Of a stretch of DNA of 8,630 bases, positions 1 to 6,747 are shown in pieces. The position numbers and the translations under genes are program-made. Below the pieces are notes generated by a model. The model did not search any database, was not told the DNA's origin, and worked only from the letters and a program-made list of their open reading frames with translations. Origin of the DNA: Halobacteriales archaeon QS_9_70_65 (lineage in GTDB: Archaea > Halobacteriota > Halobacteria > Halobacteriales > Haloarculaceae); the NCBI GenBank assembly GCA_003023535.1, contig PXSC01000051.1, positions 1-8,630 of the forward strand, given 5' to 3'. Each line of letters starts with the position of its first letter. Positions within the stretch are counted from its first letter, which is position 1.

Positions 1-498
1 GCGCAGGTGTCGGTCAACGGCATCGGCGAGCGGGCGGGCAACGCCGCCTACGAGGAGACGGTGATGGCGCTGGAGTCGGTGTACGACGTCGACACCGGCG
101 TCGACACCGAGCGTATCACCGAGTTGGCCCGACTCGTCGAGGCCAAGAGCGGCATCGACGTCCCGGCCAACAAGCCCGTCGTGGGACGCAACGCCTTCTC
201 CCACGAGTCGGGCATCCACGCCGCCGGCGTCATCGAGAACGCCGACACCTTCGAGCCCGGCGTGATGACGCCGGCGATGGTCGGCGCCAGCCGCGAGCTC
301 GTGTTAGGCAAGCACACCGGCACCCACTCGGTCCGCGAGCGGCTCGAGGACGCCGGCTTCCGGCCGACCGACGGCGAAGTCCGGGCGGTAACCCGGAAGG
401 TGAAGGACCGCGGCGCCCGCGACGAGCGGATCACCGTCGACCGGCTCGCGGAGTTCGCCCGCGAGGTCGGCGTCCGACGCACGGAGGTCCGCGCCTGA
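1..498 (+). CDS. leuA: 2-isopropylmalate synthase (LeuA/CimA family), 3' part
   Basis: This is the C-terminal 165 residues of an HMGL-like acyltransferase; the start lies left of the window. LeuA condenses acetyl-CoA with 2-ketoisovalerate in the first committed step of leucine synthesis, in the cytoplasm. Visible family motifs are NGIGERAGNA (residues 6-15 of the fragment; its Asn belongs to the metal site in this family), GRNAFSHESGIHAAGV (62-77) and LGKHTGTHS (102-110). After these only about 50 residues remain, so the large C-terminal LeuA dimer/allosteric domain that binds leucine in bacterial enzymes is absent. The gene lies ahead of ilvBNC-leuCDB, which favours 2-isopropylmalate synthase. 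Citramalate synthase and homocitrate-type paralogues share all these motifs and cannot be excluded from the fragment alone. A 444-base gap with its own promoter separates it from ilvB, so it may be a separate transcript. Confidence 0.9.
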   Translation, partial: AQVSVNGIGERAGNAAYEETVMALESVYDVDTGVDTERITELARLVEAKSGIDVPANKPVVGRNAFSHESGIHAAGVIENADTFEPGVMTPAMVGASRELVLGKHTGTHSVRERLEDAGFRPTDGEVRAVTRKVKDRGARDERITVDRLAEFAREVGVRRTEVRA

Positions 499-529
499 GA
501 TGGCCGCCGCGGACCGCCCTCGCCCCCGG

Positions 530-667
530 CAGCCGCAGGTGCAGGTGCGAGTGCAAGTGCAGCCGCGGGTACAAGCGCGGCCGCGAGCGCAGGTACAGCC
601 ACGAGCGCAGGTGCAGCCACAGGTGCAACCGCAACCGCGAGGGCAGGTGCACCCGAACCCACAGCCG
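530..667. repeat. Degenerate tandem hexamer array, 23 units
   Basis: Twenty-three consecutive 6-base units keep the same phase, with a consensus of roughly CRRSYR (examples CAGGTG, CGAGCG, CAGCCG, CAACCG). CAGGTG alone occurs at 536, 542, 608, 620 and 644. The array gives open frames on both strands, with Gln/Val/Pro/Arg repeats on plus and Gly-Cys-Thr-Cys or Leu-His repeats on minus. These look like by-products of the period, because their composition is unlike the acidic proteins around them. It fills most of the space between the leuA stop and the ilvB promoter. Its function is unknown; it could be a simple-sequence expansion, a transcription boundary or a protein-binding array. Confidence 0.8.
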
Positions 668-703
668 TGGGCACGCACCGACCGCGACGACCGTGTCGCG
701 GGG

Positions 704-713
704 AACGTTTATG
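704..713 (+). promoter_or_regulatory. Candidate haloarchaeal promoter for the ilvB operon
   Basis: A TATA-like TTTATG lies at 708-713 with an AA pair at 704-705 just upstream, where haloarchaeal promoters often carry a BRE-type A/T pair. With the usual spacing of about 27 bases, transcription would begin near 738-741. A TA dinucleotide at 728-729 fits the weak -10 element. The predicted start coincides with the ATG at 741 (in-frame GTGs at 735 and 738), as expected for a leaderless transcript. It is the only convincing AT-rich core promoter between leuA and ilvB. If used, it gives ilvB a leader of about 205 bases. Confidence 0.6.
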
Positions 714-740
714 TAGGATGCTCGCACTACCCACGTGGTG

Positions 741-815
741 ATGACGGAGGCGACCGCCGACCGACGCTCGCCGCGTCCCGTCAGCGGCGCGATCCGTATC
801 GTAGGGGCCGTATAG
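741..815 (+). CDS. Candidate leader peptide ahead of ilvB (24 codons)
   Basis: This short ORF starts with MTEATADRR and ends with GAIRIVGAV before TAG. Its ATG sits about 27-30 bases after the TATA box, so it could be translated from a leaderless mRNA. Five of its 24 residues are Val or Ile (positions 14, 18, 20, 21, 24). Four of these fall in the last seven codons, and the final four codons and the stop lie in the 801-822 hairpin. This resembles the layout of bacterial ilv attenuators, where ribosome stalling at Ile/Val codons alters the RNA fold. No such peptide is known to me for haloarchaea. Ala and Arg are at least as frequent in it, and short ORFs arise easily at this GC content, so it remains a hypothesis. 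GTG codons at 735 and 738 are alternative in-frame starts. Confidence 0.4.
   Translation: MTEATADRRSPRPVSGAIRIVGAV
769..789 (+). other. Possible upstream hairpin in the ilvB leader
   Basis: CGCCGC at 769-774 can pair with GCGGCG at 784-789 across a 9-base loop. It lies within the candidate leader ORF, eleven bases before the stronger 801-822 hairpin. At this GC content a 6-bp stem can arise by chance. I list it because two adjacent stems would matter in an attenuator or leader-RNA model. Confidence 0.25.
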
Positions 816-822
816 CCCCTAC
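801..822. promoter_or_regulatory. Perfect 8-bp inverted repeat in the ilvB leader (hairpin or operator)
   Basis: GTAGGGGC at 801-808 is perfectly complementary to GCCCCTAC at 815-822, with a 6-base spacer (CGTATA). As RNA it would be a stable hairpin. It overlaps the last Val-Gly-Ala-Val codons and the stop of the candidate leader peptide. As DNA it is a symmetric 22-bp site, the shape expected for a dimeric helix-turn-helix regulator such as an Lrp/AsnC protein, lying about 65-85 bases into the proposed transcript. No T-tract follows, so it is not a classical terminator of the bacterial or archaeal kind. Confidence 0.55.
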
Positions 823-886
823 ACCACCTTCCTCGTCACCGCGACTCGCACCGACTTCCGACAGACGCAGTCACATCCACAGGAGT

Positions 887-946
887 ATGAACACACGAGA
901 CACGAACCGACGGTATCGCAGGAGAACGACCGGTGAGTCGCCATGA
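887..946 (+). CDS. Possible 19-codon upstream ORF overlapping the ilvB start
   Basis: This ORF starts at an ATG right after AGGAG (881-885) and ends at a TGA at 944-946, which shares ATGA with the ilvB start at 943. The peptide (MNTRDTNRRY, then RRRTTGESP) is strongly basic, unlike normal haloarchaeal proteins. Stop-start overlap of this type couples translation elsewhere in the operon, so it may act as an upstream ORF feeding ribosomes to ilvB. The spacing from AGGAG to the ATG is only one base, which is poor for a Shine-Dalgarno site. It may be chance. Confidence 0.25.
   Translation: MNTRDTNRRYRRRTTGESP
932..936 (+). promoter_or_regulatory. Ribosome binding site of ilvB
   Basis: GGTGA matches part of the archaeal Shine-Dalgarno consensus GGAGGTGA and ends six bases before the ATG at 943. 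An in-frame TGA at 934-936 overlaps the site and excludes any upstream ATG or GTG start, so 943 is fixed as the ilvB start. Confidence 0.6.
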
Positions 947-2501
947 GCGGCGAGCCGAAGGGGGCGCAGGCCGACGCCGAAGCGACCCCGACCGAGGTCG
1001 ACACCGGCGCGGACGCGGTCGTCCGCGCGCTGGAGAACGCCGGCGTCGACCACCTCTTCGGCGTCCAGGGTGGCGCCATCATGCCCGTCTACGACGCGCT
1101 GTACGACAGCGGGATGACCCACGTCACGATGGCCCACGAGCAGGGCGCCGCCCACGCCGCCGACGCCTACGGCGTCGTCAGCGGCGAGCCGGGCGTCTGC
1201 ATGGCGACGTCCGGTCCCGGGGCGACCAACCTCGTCACCGGGCTAGCCGACGCCAACATGGACTCGGACCCGGTCGTGGCCCTGACGGGGCAGGTGCCGA
1301 CGGAGTTCGTCGGTAGCGACGCCTTCCAGGAGACCGACACCGTCGGCGTCACCGGCCCGGTCACGAAGGCCAACGTCTTCGCCGACGACGCCGACACCGT
1401 CGGCGGCGACGTCGGCACCGCCGTCGCGCTGGCCGGCGAGGGCCGGCAGGGGCCGACGCTGGTCGACCTCCCGAGCTGCGCTCCTTCGCCACCGACCACG
1501 GGATTCCGGTGGTCACGACGATGCCGGCCATCGGCGCCTTCCCCGAGGACCACGACCTCTCGCTGGAGTGGGCCGGCATGCACGGCACCGGTTACGCCAA
1601 CATGGCGCTCACCATGACCGACTGCGTGCTGGCGGTCGGCACGCGGTTCGACGATCGGCTGACCGGCGGCGTCGAAACGTTCGCGCCCGACGCGGAGATA
1701 ATCCACGTCGACATCGATCCCGCGGAAATCTCGAAGAACGTCGAGGCGGATTACCCGCTGGTCGGCGACGCGGCGGCCGTTCTCGAGCAGATCGCGGCCG
1801 CAACGTCCCGGTCGCCGTCGGCCGGCGCCTGGCGCGAGCAGTGTCGGGCGTGGAAGGAGGAGTATCCGATGGACTACGCCGCCCCGGCCGACGGCCCGGT
1901 CAAGCCGCAGTACGTCGTCGAGGCGTTCGACGAGGCGACGGCCGACGACACGGTCGTCACGACCGGCGTCGGCCAGCACCAGATGTGGGCCGCCCAGTAC
2001 TGGACGTTCACCGAACCCCGGACGTGGGTATCCTCCCACGGCCTGGGGACGATGGGCTACGGCCTGCCGGCGGCCATCGGCGCCCGGGTCGCCGTCGACG
2101 ACGACCGCCCGGTCGTCTGCTTCGACGGCGACGGCTCCTTTCTGATGACGTGTCAGGAGCTGTCCGTCGCGGTCCGGGAGGACCTCGACGTCACGGTCGT
2201 CGTGCTGAACAACGCGGCCGTCGGCATGGTCCGGCAGTGGCAGGACGCCTTCTTCGAGGAGCGACACGTGGCCTCGGAGTACCCCTGGGTGCCGGAGTTC
2301 GACGCGCTGGCGGAGGCGTTCGGCGCCCGCGGCTTCCGGATCGAAAGCTACGAGGAGGTCGAAGCGGTCGTCGAGGCGGCCACGGCCTACGGCGGGCCAA
2401 GCGTCGTCGACGCCCACATCGACCCCGACGAAAACGTCTACCCGATGGTGCCGAGCGGCGGCGACAACGGGCTGTTCGCCCTCTCGGAGGACCAGCTGTG
2501 A
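943..2501 (+). pseudogene. ilvB: Acetolactate synthase large subunit, broken by an out-of-frame internal deletion
   Basis: This ThDP enzyme joins two pyruvates to acetolactate, or pyruvate and 2-ketobutyrate to acetohydroxybutyrate, starting valine/leucine and isoleucine synthesis. Two frames are needed. The first runs from 943 through LFGVQGGAIMPVYDAL and AHEQGAAHAADAYG (catalytic Glu66) to GPTLVDLP, ending about 1473; read on, it stops at 1617 after about 47 unrelated residues. The second begins in homology at ELRSF (1473), continues through PVVTTMPAIGAF, GTRFDDR and the ThDP/Mg motif GDGS (from 2127) with NN downstream, and stops at 2499-2501. From remembered alignment to other AHAS large subunits, about 60 residues between VDLP and ELRSF are missing, removing the start of the middle domain. 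The lost length must be 3n+1 bases. Flanking codons look intact, so the event is recent or is an assembly error. The second part has no good start of its own (GTG at 1509, no Shine-Dalgarno). Confidence 0.85.
2486..2490 (+). promoter_or_regulatory. Ribosome binding site of ilvN
   Basis: GGAGG ends seven bases before the GTG at 2498. It decides the start of ilvN, which otherwise has no ATG before the ACT domain and whose frame stays open far upstream inside ilvB. Confidence 0.75.
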
Positions 2502-3126
2502 GCCGCAACGAGGACACCCGCCGGGACGGTCTGGCGGGGCCGGCGCCGGAGGAGCGCCAGCGGCCGGTCGGCCGGCGCAACGGGGAGGGTATCCGCGTCG
2601 ACCCCGAGGTCGAGACCGACCACGAACCGCGCCGGAGCACCATCTCGGCGTACGTCGCCGACGAGCCGGGCGTGCTCGCGAGCGTCTCCGGGCTGTTCCA
2701 CCGCCGACAGTTCAACATCGAGTCGTTGACGGTCGGGCCGACGCAGAACGACGGTTACTCCCGGATCACGCTGGTCGTCGAGGAGCCGGACCCCGGCGTC
2801 GAGCAGGCGAAAAAGCAGCTCCGGAAGCTGCTGCCGGTGGTCCACGTCCGCGAGCTGGACGCCGACCCCGTCGCCAGGGAGCTGGTCATCCTGAAGGTCG
2901 ACGGCGACGAGCCGGACGAGGTCCAGGCCATCACCGAGATGTACGACGGCGAGACGCTGGACGCCGGCCCGGAGACCATCACCGTCCAGATCACCGGCGA
3001 CGAGGGAAAGATCGACGACGCACTGGACGCTTACGCGCAGTTCGGCGTTCGGGAGATCGCCCGGACCGGACAGGCGGCGCTGGCGCGCGGCGCGACCGAA
3101 ACCGCACGGGTCGACGAGACACATAC

Positions 3127-3130
<4 letters not shown>
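2498..3130 (+). CDS. ilvN: Acetolactate synthase small (regulatory) subunit
   Basis: This is the regulatory partner of IlvB. It binds the large subunit and, in characterised homologues, confers valine feedback control and raises activity. I chose the GTG at 2498, which overlaps the ilvB stop (GTGA) and has GGAGG seven bases upstream, giving 210 residues. An ACT domain spans about 47-120: [20 protein letters not shown], then FNIESLTVG and [10 protein letters not shown]. The C-terminal domain is at about 125-190 (ELVILKVDG, then [12 protein letters not shown]). Bacterial small subunits are about 160-170 residues. The surplus here is a charged N-terminal tail of about 45 residues, rich in Arg and Glu, plus a short C-terminal tail. 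Its stop shares ATGA with the ilvC start. It appears intact even though ilvB is broken. Confidence 0.95.
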
Positions 3131-4116
<986 letters not shown>

Positions 4117-4117
4117 G

Positions 4118-4618
4118 ATGGACGCCGGACCGACCGACGGAACGCGGAGGACCCGGACACCGACCGAGACGCGACACACCGACAGTATGACCGACCACGC
4201 GACCGACACCGACCGACGAGGCATCGACGACCGACCGACCCTGGCCGAGACCGACCACACCAACCCGTACACGGACGAGGTCTTCGGCGCGACGCAGATG
4301 TACAGTCGCGGCCGGACCGTCGCGGCCGACGGTGGTGAGCCGAACGACGAGAGGCGATCCTCGTCGGAGCTGTGGTCCGACAGTGGTGAGCCGAACGACG
4401 AGAGGCGATCCTCGTCGGAGCTGTGGTCCGACGGCGGCGAGCGGGGAGCCGACCCCCGGGCGAACGGGATCGAGACCGGAACCGCCGCCCACGACGAGGA
4501 GGAGGAGGAGGAAGAGGAAACGGCCGACGTAGCGACGATGGCCGACGTCGCCCACGAGCCGCCGGGCGACGCCGACGGCGCACAGGCCGCCTACGACCGC
4601 GGGGTAAGGGATGAGTGA
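4118..4618 (+). CDS. Unrecognised acidic low-complexity protein between ilvC and leuC
   Basis: I do not recognise this 166-residue protein. It starts one base after the ilvC stop, with GGAG (4107-4110) seven bases upstream, and its last eight bases overlap the leuC start, so it sits firmly inside the operon. An alternative start at ATG 4187 has no Shine-Dalgarno. Residues 1-40 are Thr/Asp/Arg-rich. The most protein-like stretch is about 42-72: LAETDHTNPYTDEVFGATQ, then MYSRGRTVAADGG. Two copies of a 17-residue repeat follow (71-104), then a run of eight Glu (127-134) and an acidic tail with MADVAHEPPGDADG. There are no membrane segments, Cys pairs or catalytic motifs. It looks largely disordered, and could bind an operon enzyme or be a coupling spacer. 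The middle and end segments look selected, while the repeats look recently expanded. Confidence 0.65.
   Translation: MDAGPTDGTRRTRTPTETRHTDSMTDHATDTDRRGIDDRPTLAETDHTNPYTDEVFGATQMYSRGRTVAADGGEPNDERRSSSELWSDSGEPNDERRSSSELWSDGGERGADPRANGIETGTAAHDEEEEEEEETADVATMADVAHEPPGDADGAQAAYDRGVRDE
4328..4429 (+). repeat. 51-bp in-frame tandem duplication
   Basis: The units at 4328-4378 and 4379-4429 differ at one base (G4331 versus A4382), so one encodes DGGEPNDERRSSSELWS and the other DSGEPNDERRSSSELWS. A third unit begins (DGGE) at 4430 and then diverges. Each unit can fold in two exclusive ways: CGACGAG with CTCGTCG across 8 bases (4345-4351 with 4360-4366), or GTCGGA with TCCGAC further along. 51 is a multiple of three, so the frame is kept. 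Near-identity indicates recent duplication, or gene conversion between copies. Confidence 0.95.
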
Positions 4619-6065
4619 GCGGACGCTGTACGACAAGGTGTGGGAGCGCCACAAGGTGACCGAACTCCCGAACGGCCAGGACCAGCTGTTCGTCGGCCTG
4701 CATCTGGTCCACGAGGTCACGAGCCCCCAGGCGTTCGCGATGCTGGAAGAGCGCGGCCACGACGTCGCCTTTCCGGACCGGACGTACGCGACGACGGACC
4801 ACATCGTCCCGACGGAGGCCGACGGGCGCGAGCGGCCGCTGGCCGACGACGAGGCCGAGACGATGCTGTCGGCCCTGGAGCGCAACACCGCCGAGAACGG
4901 CATCACGTTCTTCGGCCTCGACTCCGGCAGGCAGGGCATCACCCACGTCGTCGCGCCGGAACTCGGGCTGAGCCGGCCCGGCATGACCGTCGCCTGCGGC
5001 GACTCCCACACCGCCACCCACGGCGCCTTCGGCGCGATCGGCGTCGGGGTCGGCACCTCCCAGATCCGGGACGTGCTGGCGACGGGCTGTATCGCCGCCG
5101 ACAAACAGCAGGTTCGGCGCGTCGAAGTCGAGGGCGAGCTCGGCGCCGGCGTCGGCGCAAAGGACGTCGTCCTGAAGATCATCGGGGAGTTGGGCGTCGA
5201 CGGCGGCGTCGGCCACGTCTACGAGTACGGCGGCCCCGTAATCGAGGCGCTGGACATGGAGGGCCGCCTGGCGGTCTGCAACATGTCCATCGAGGGCGGC
5301 GCCCGCGCGGGCTACGTCAACCCCGACGAGACGACCTACGACTACCTGCGCGGCCGCGAGTACGCCCCCGAGGGCGAGGCCTTCGAGGAGCGGAAGGAGT
5401 ACTGGGAGTCCCTCAGGAGCGACGCGGACGCCGTCTACGACGACGTCGTCACGGTCGACGTCGACGGGATGAACCCGCTCGTCACCTGGGGCGTCAACCC
5501 CGGCCACGTCATCGAGATCTCCGAGCCGGTTCCGGCGCCCGACGCCTTCGCGGACCGTACCGACCGCGAGGCCGCCGAGCGGGCCTACGACCACATGGGC
5601 GTCGAGCCGGGGGAGTCGATGCTCGGCTACGACGTCGACGTCGCCTTCCTGGGGACGTGCACGAACGGTCGGGTCTCGGACTTCGCGGCGGCCGCCCGCG
5701 TCCTCGAGGGCCGGACGGTCGCCGACGGCGTCCGGGCGCTGGCGGTCCCGGGCTCGGAGACCGTCCGGGCGGAGTGCGAGCGCCGCGGCCTCGACGAGAC
5801 GTTCATCGAGGCCGGCTTCGAGTGGCGCCGCGCCGGCTGTTCGATGTGTCTGGCGATGAACGACGACGCCCTCAAGGGCGAGGAGGTCTGTGCCTCCTCG
5901 TCGAACCGGAACTTCGTCGGCCGGCAGGGGTCGAAGGACGGCCGGACGGTCCTGATGAGCCCCGGCATGGTCGCCGCGGCGGCCGTCGCCGGCGAGGTGG
6001 CCGACGTCCGGGAGTACCTGGACGACGACCGGCCGGCCGGCGGCGTCGAGGGGGTGGCCGACTGA
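4611..6065 (+). CDS. leuC: 3-isopropylmalate dehydratase large subunit
   Basis: With LeuD this aconitase-family enzyme isomerises 2-isopropylmalate to 3-isopropylmalate through a [4Fe-4S] cluster. The 484 residues match the bacterial-type large subunit. Visible features are DKVWERHKV (8-16), VHEVTSPQAF (33-42), DHIVPT (63-68), VACGDSHTATHGAFGA (127-142), and three cluster cysteines: Cys350 in GTCTNGR, and Cys410 and Cys413 in GCSMCLAMN. SSSNRNFVGRQG (429-440) is the substrate-binding region of the family. The start lies inside the end of the preceding ORF, with an 8-base overlap and only a weak purine stretch upstream, so coupling is likely. Its stop overlaps a tiny ORF (TGATG) that leads to leuD. 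Confidence 0.97.
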   Translation: MSERTLYDKVWERHKVTELPNGQDQLFVGLHLVHEVTSPQAFAMLEERGHDVAFPDRTYATTDHIVPTEADGRERPLADDEAETMLSALERNTAENGITFFGLDSGRQGITHVVAPELGLSRPGMTVACGDSHTATHGAFGAIGVGVGTSQIRDVLATGCIAADKQQVRRVEVEGELGAGVGAKDVVLKIIGELGVDGGVGHVYEYGGPVIEALDMEGRLAVCNMSIEGGARAGYVNPDETTYDYLRGREYAPEGEAFEERKEYWESLRSDADAVYDDVVTVDVDGMNPLVTWGVNPGHVIEISEPVPAPDAFADRTDREAAERAYDHMGVEPGESMLGYDVDVAFLGTCTNGRVSDFAAAARVLEGRTVADGVRALAVPGSETVRAECERRGLDETFIEAGFEWRRAGCSMCLAMNDDALKGEEVCASSSNRNFVGRQGSKDGRTVLMSPGMVAAAAVAGEVADVREYLDDDRPAGGVEGVAD

Positions 6066-6145
6066 TGTCCGCCGACGACGTTCGCCGCACGCCGGCGCAC
6101 GACGGCGCCGTCGCTCGCGGGCCCACCGGAGGTGTGCTGCGATGA
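6065..6145 (+). CDS. Possible 26-codon linking ORF between leuC and leuD
   Basis: The ATG at 6065 overlaps the leuC stop (TGATG), and the TGA at 6143-6145 overlaps the leuD ATG (ATGA). The peptide starts MSADDVRRTPAHDG and ends [11 protein letters not shown]; it matches no family I know. A ribosome leaving leuC could pass through it to leuD. It contains a perfect 14-base palindrome (6100-6113) and the leuD Shine-Dalgarno. Either it is a coupling device or the spacing is chance. This frame is open through most of leuC as a high-GC shadow, which lowers confidence that it is a real gene. Confidence 0.3.
   Translation: MSADDVRRTPAHDGAVARGPTGGVLR
6100..6113. repeat. 14-bp perfect palindrome between leuC and leuD
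   Basis: CGACGGCGCCGTCG reads the same on both strands. It lies in the 76-base gap between leuC and leuD, just ahead of the leuD ribosome binding site. As RNA it could form only a short, tight hairpin; as DNA it could be a protein site or a chance GC palindrome. Confidence 0.5.
6128..6134 (+). promoter_or_regulatory. Ribosome binding site of leuD
   Basis: GGAGGTG ends seven bases before the ATG at 6142. It is the strongest Shine-Dalgarno match I see in the window and fixes the leuD start. It suggests leuD can also recruit ribosomes independently, as might be needed to match LeuC output. Confidence 0.85.
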
Positions 6146-6747
6146 GCGACGACCACCACATCACCGAGGTCGCCGGCACCGGCGTCCCCATCCCCGGCGA
6201 CGACGTCGACACCGACCGGATACTGCCGGCGCGGTTCATGAAGGAGGTCACCTTCGACAACATGGCGGACTACCTCTTCTACGACGCCCGTCGGGACGAC
6301 GACGGCGAGCTCGGCGACCACCCGCTCGACCGCTTCGACGGCGCCAACGTCGCCGTCGTCAACGCGAACTTCGGCTGTGGGTCCTCCCGGGAGCACGCCC
6401 CGCAGGCGATGATGCGGTGGGGCATCGACGGGGTCGTCGGGGAGTCCTACGCCGAGATATTCCGGGACAACTGCAGGTCGCTGGGCATCCCGGCGGCGAC
6501 GGCCGACCACGAGACGGTCGTCGCGCTGCAGGAGTGGATCGAGGCCAACCCCGACAGCGAAATCGAGATCGACGTCGCCGCGGAGACGGTTACCTACGGC
6601 GACACGGCCGTCGACGTCGCGATCGACGACGCGATGCAGGAGGCGCTCGTCGACGGCATCTGGGACACGACGACGCTGATGTACGCCAACATGAGCAAGG
6701 TCGAGCGGACGGCCGCCGACCTGCCGTACGTCGGAAGCGATGGCTGA
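6142..6747 (+). CDS. leuD: 3-isopropylmalate dehydratase small subunit
   Basis: This is the swivel-domain subunit that completes the LeuCD isomerase of leucine synthesis. The 201 residues match the usual bacterial-type length. Diagnostic motifs are [16 protein letters not shown] (19-34) and [17 protein letters not shown] (73-89); the latter forms the substrate-recognition and active-site loop. The gene follows leuC across a 76-base spacer holding a strong ribosome binding site, and its last eight bases overlap the leuB start. No defects are seen. Confidence 0.97.
   Translation: MSDDHHITEVAGTGVPIPGDDVDTDRILPARFMKEVTFDNMADYLFYDARRDDDGELGDHPLDRFDGANVAVVNANFGCGSSREHAPQAMMRWGIDGVVGESYAEIFRDNCRSLGIPAATADHETVVALQEWIEANPDSEIEIDVAAETVTYGDTAVDVAIDDAMQEALVDGIWDTTTLMYANMSKVERTAADLPYVGSDG

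Noticed and set aside
530..667. CRISPR array
   Set aside because: Units are contiguous hexamers with no spacers and no repeat of CRISPR length.
304..678. Minus-strand ORF with repeated Gly-Cys-Thr-Cys, resembling a metallothionein
   Set aside because: The Cys pattern is produced entirely by the phased hexamer array. It has no start signal and is antisense to leuA.
801..850. Intrinsic terminator after the leader ORF
   Set aside because: The hairpin is followed by ACCACCTTCC, with no run of T residues.
500..946. A 148-codon plus-strand ORF filling the leuA-ilvB gap, starting just after the leuA stop and ending on the ilvB start
   Set aside because: Its first part is only the hexamer repeat read as Gln/Val/Pro/Arg, and the rest is Arg-rich and poor in acidic residues, unlike halophilic proteins. 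A promoter and a separate leader ORF sit within it. I keep only its last 19 codons as a weak candidate.
1465..1520. Programmed ribosomal frameshift joining the two ilvB parts
   Set aside because: There is no slippery heptamer, and about 60 conserved residues are absent, so a frameshift alone would not restore a normal enzyme.
1167..2417. Long minus-strand ORF antisense to ilvB
   Set aside because: It mirrors the codon structure of ilvB at high GC and has no recognisable domain or promoter.
1568..2497. Upstream continuation of the ilvN frame inside ilvB, suggesting a 520-residue protein
   Set aside because: The translation before 2498 is Arg-rich shadow sequence of ilvB. The ribosome binding site at 2486-2490 marks the real start.
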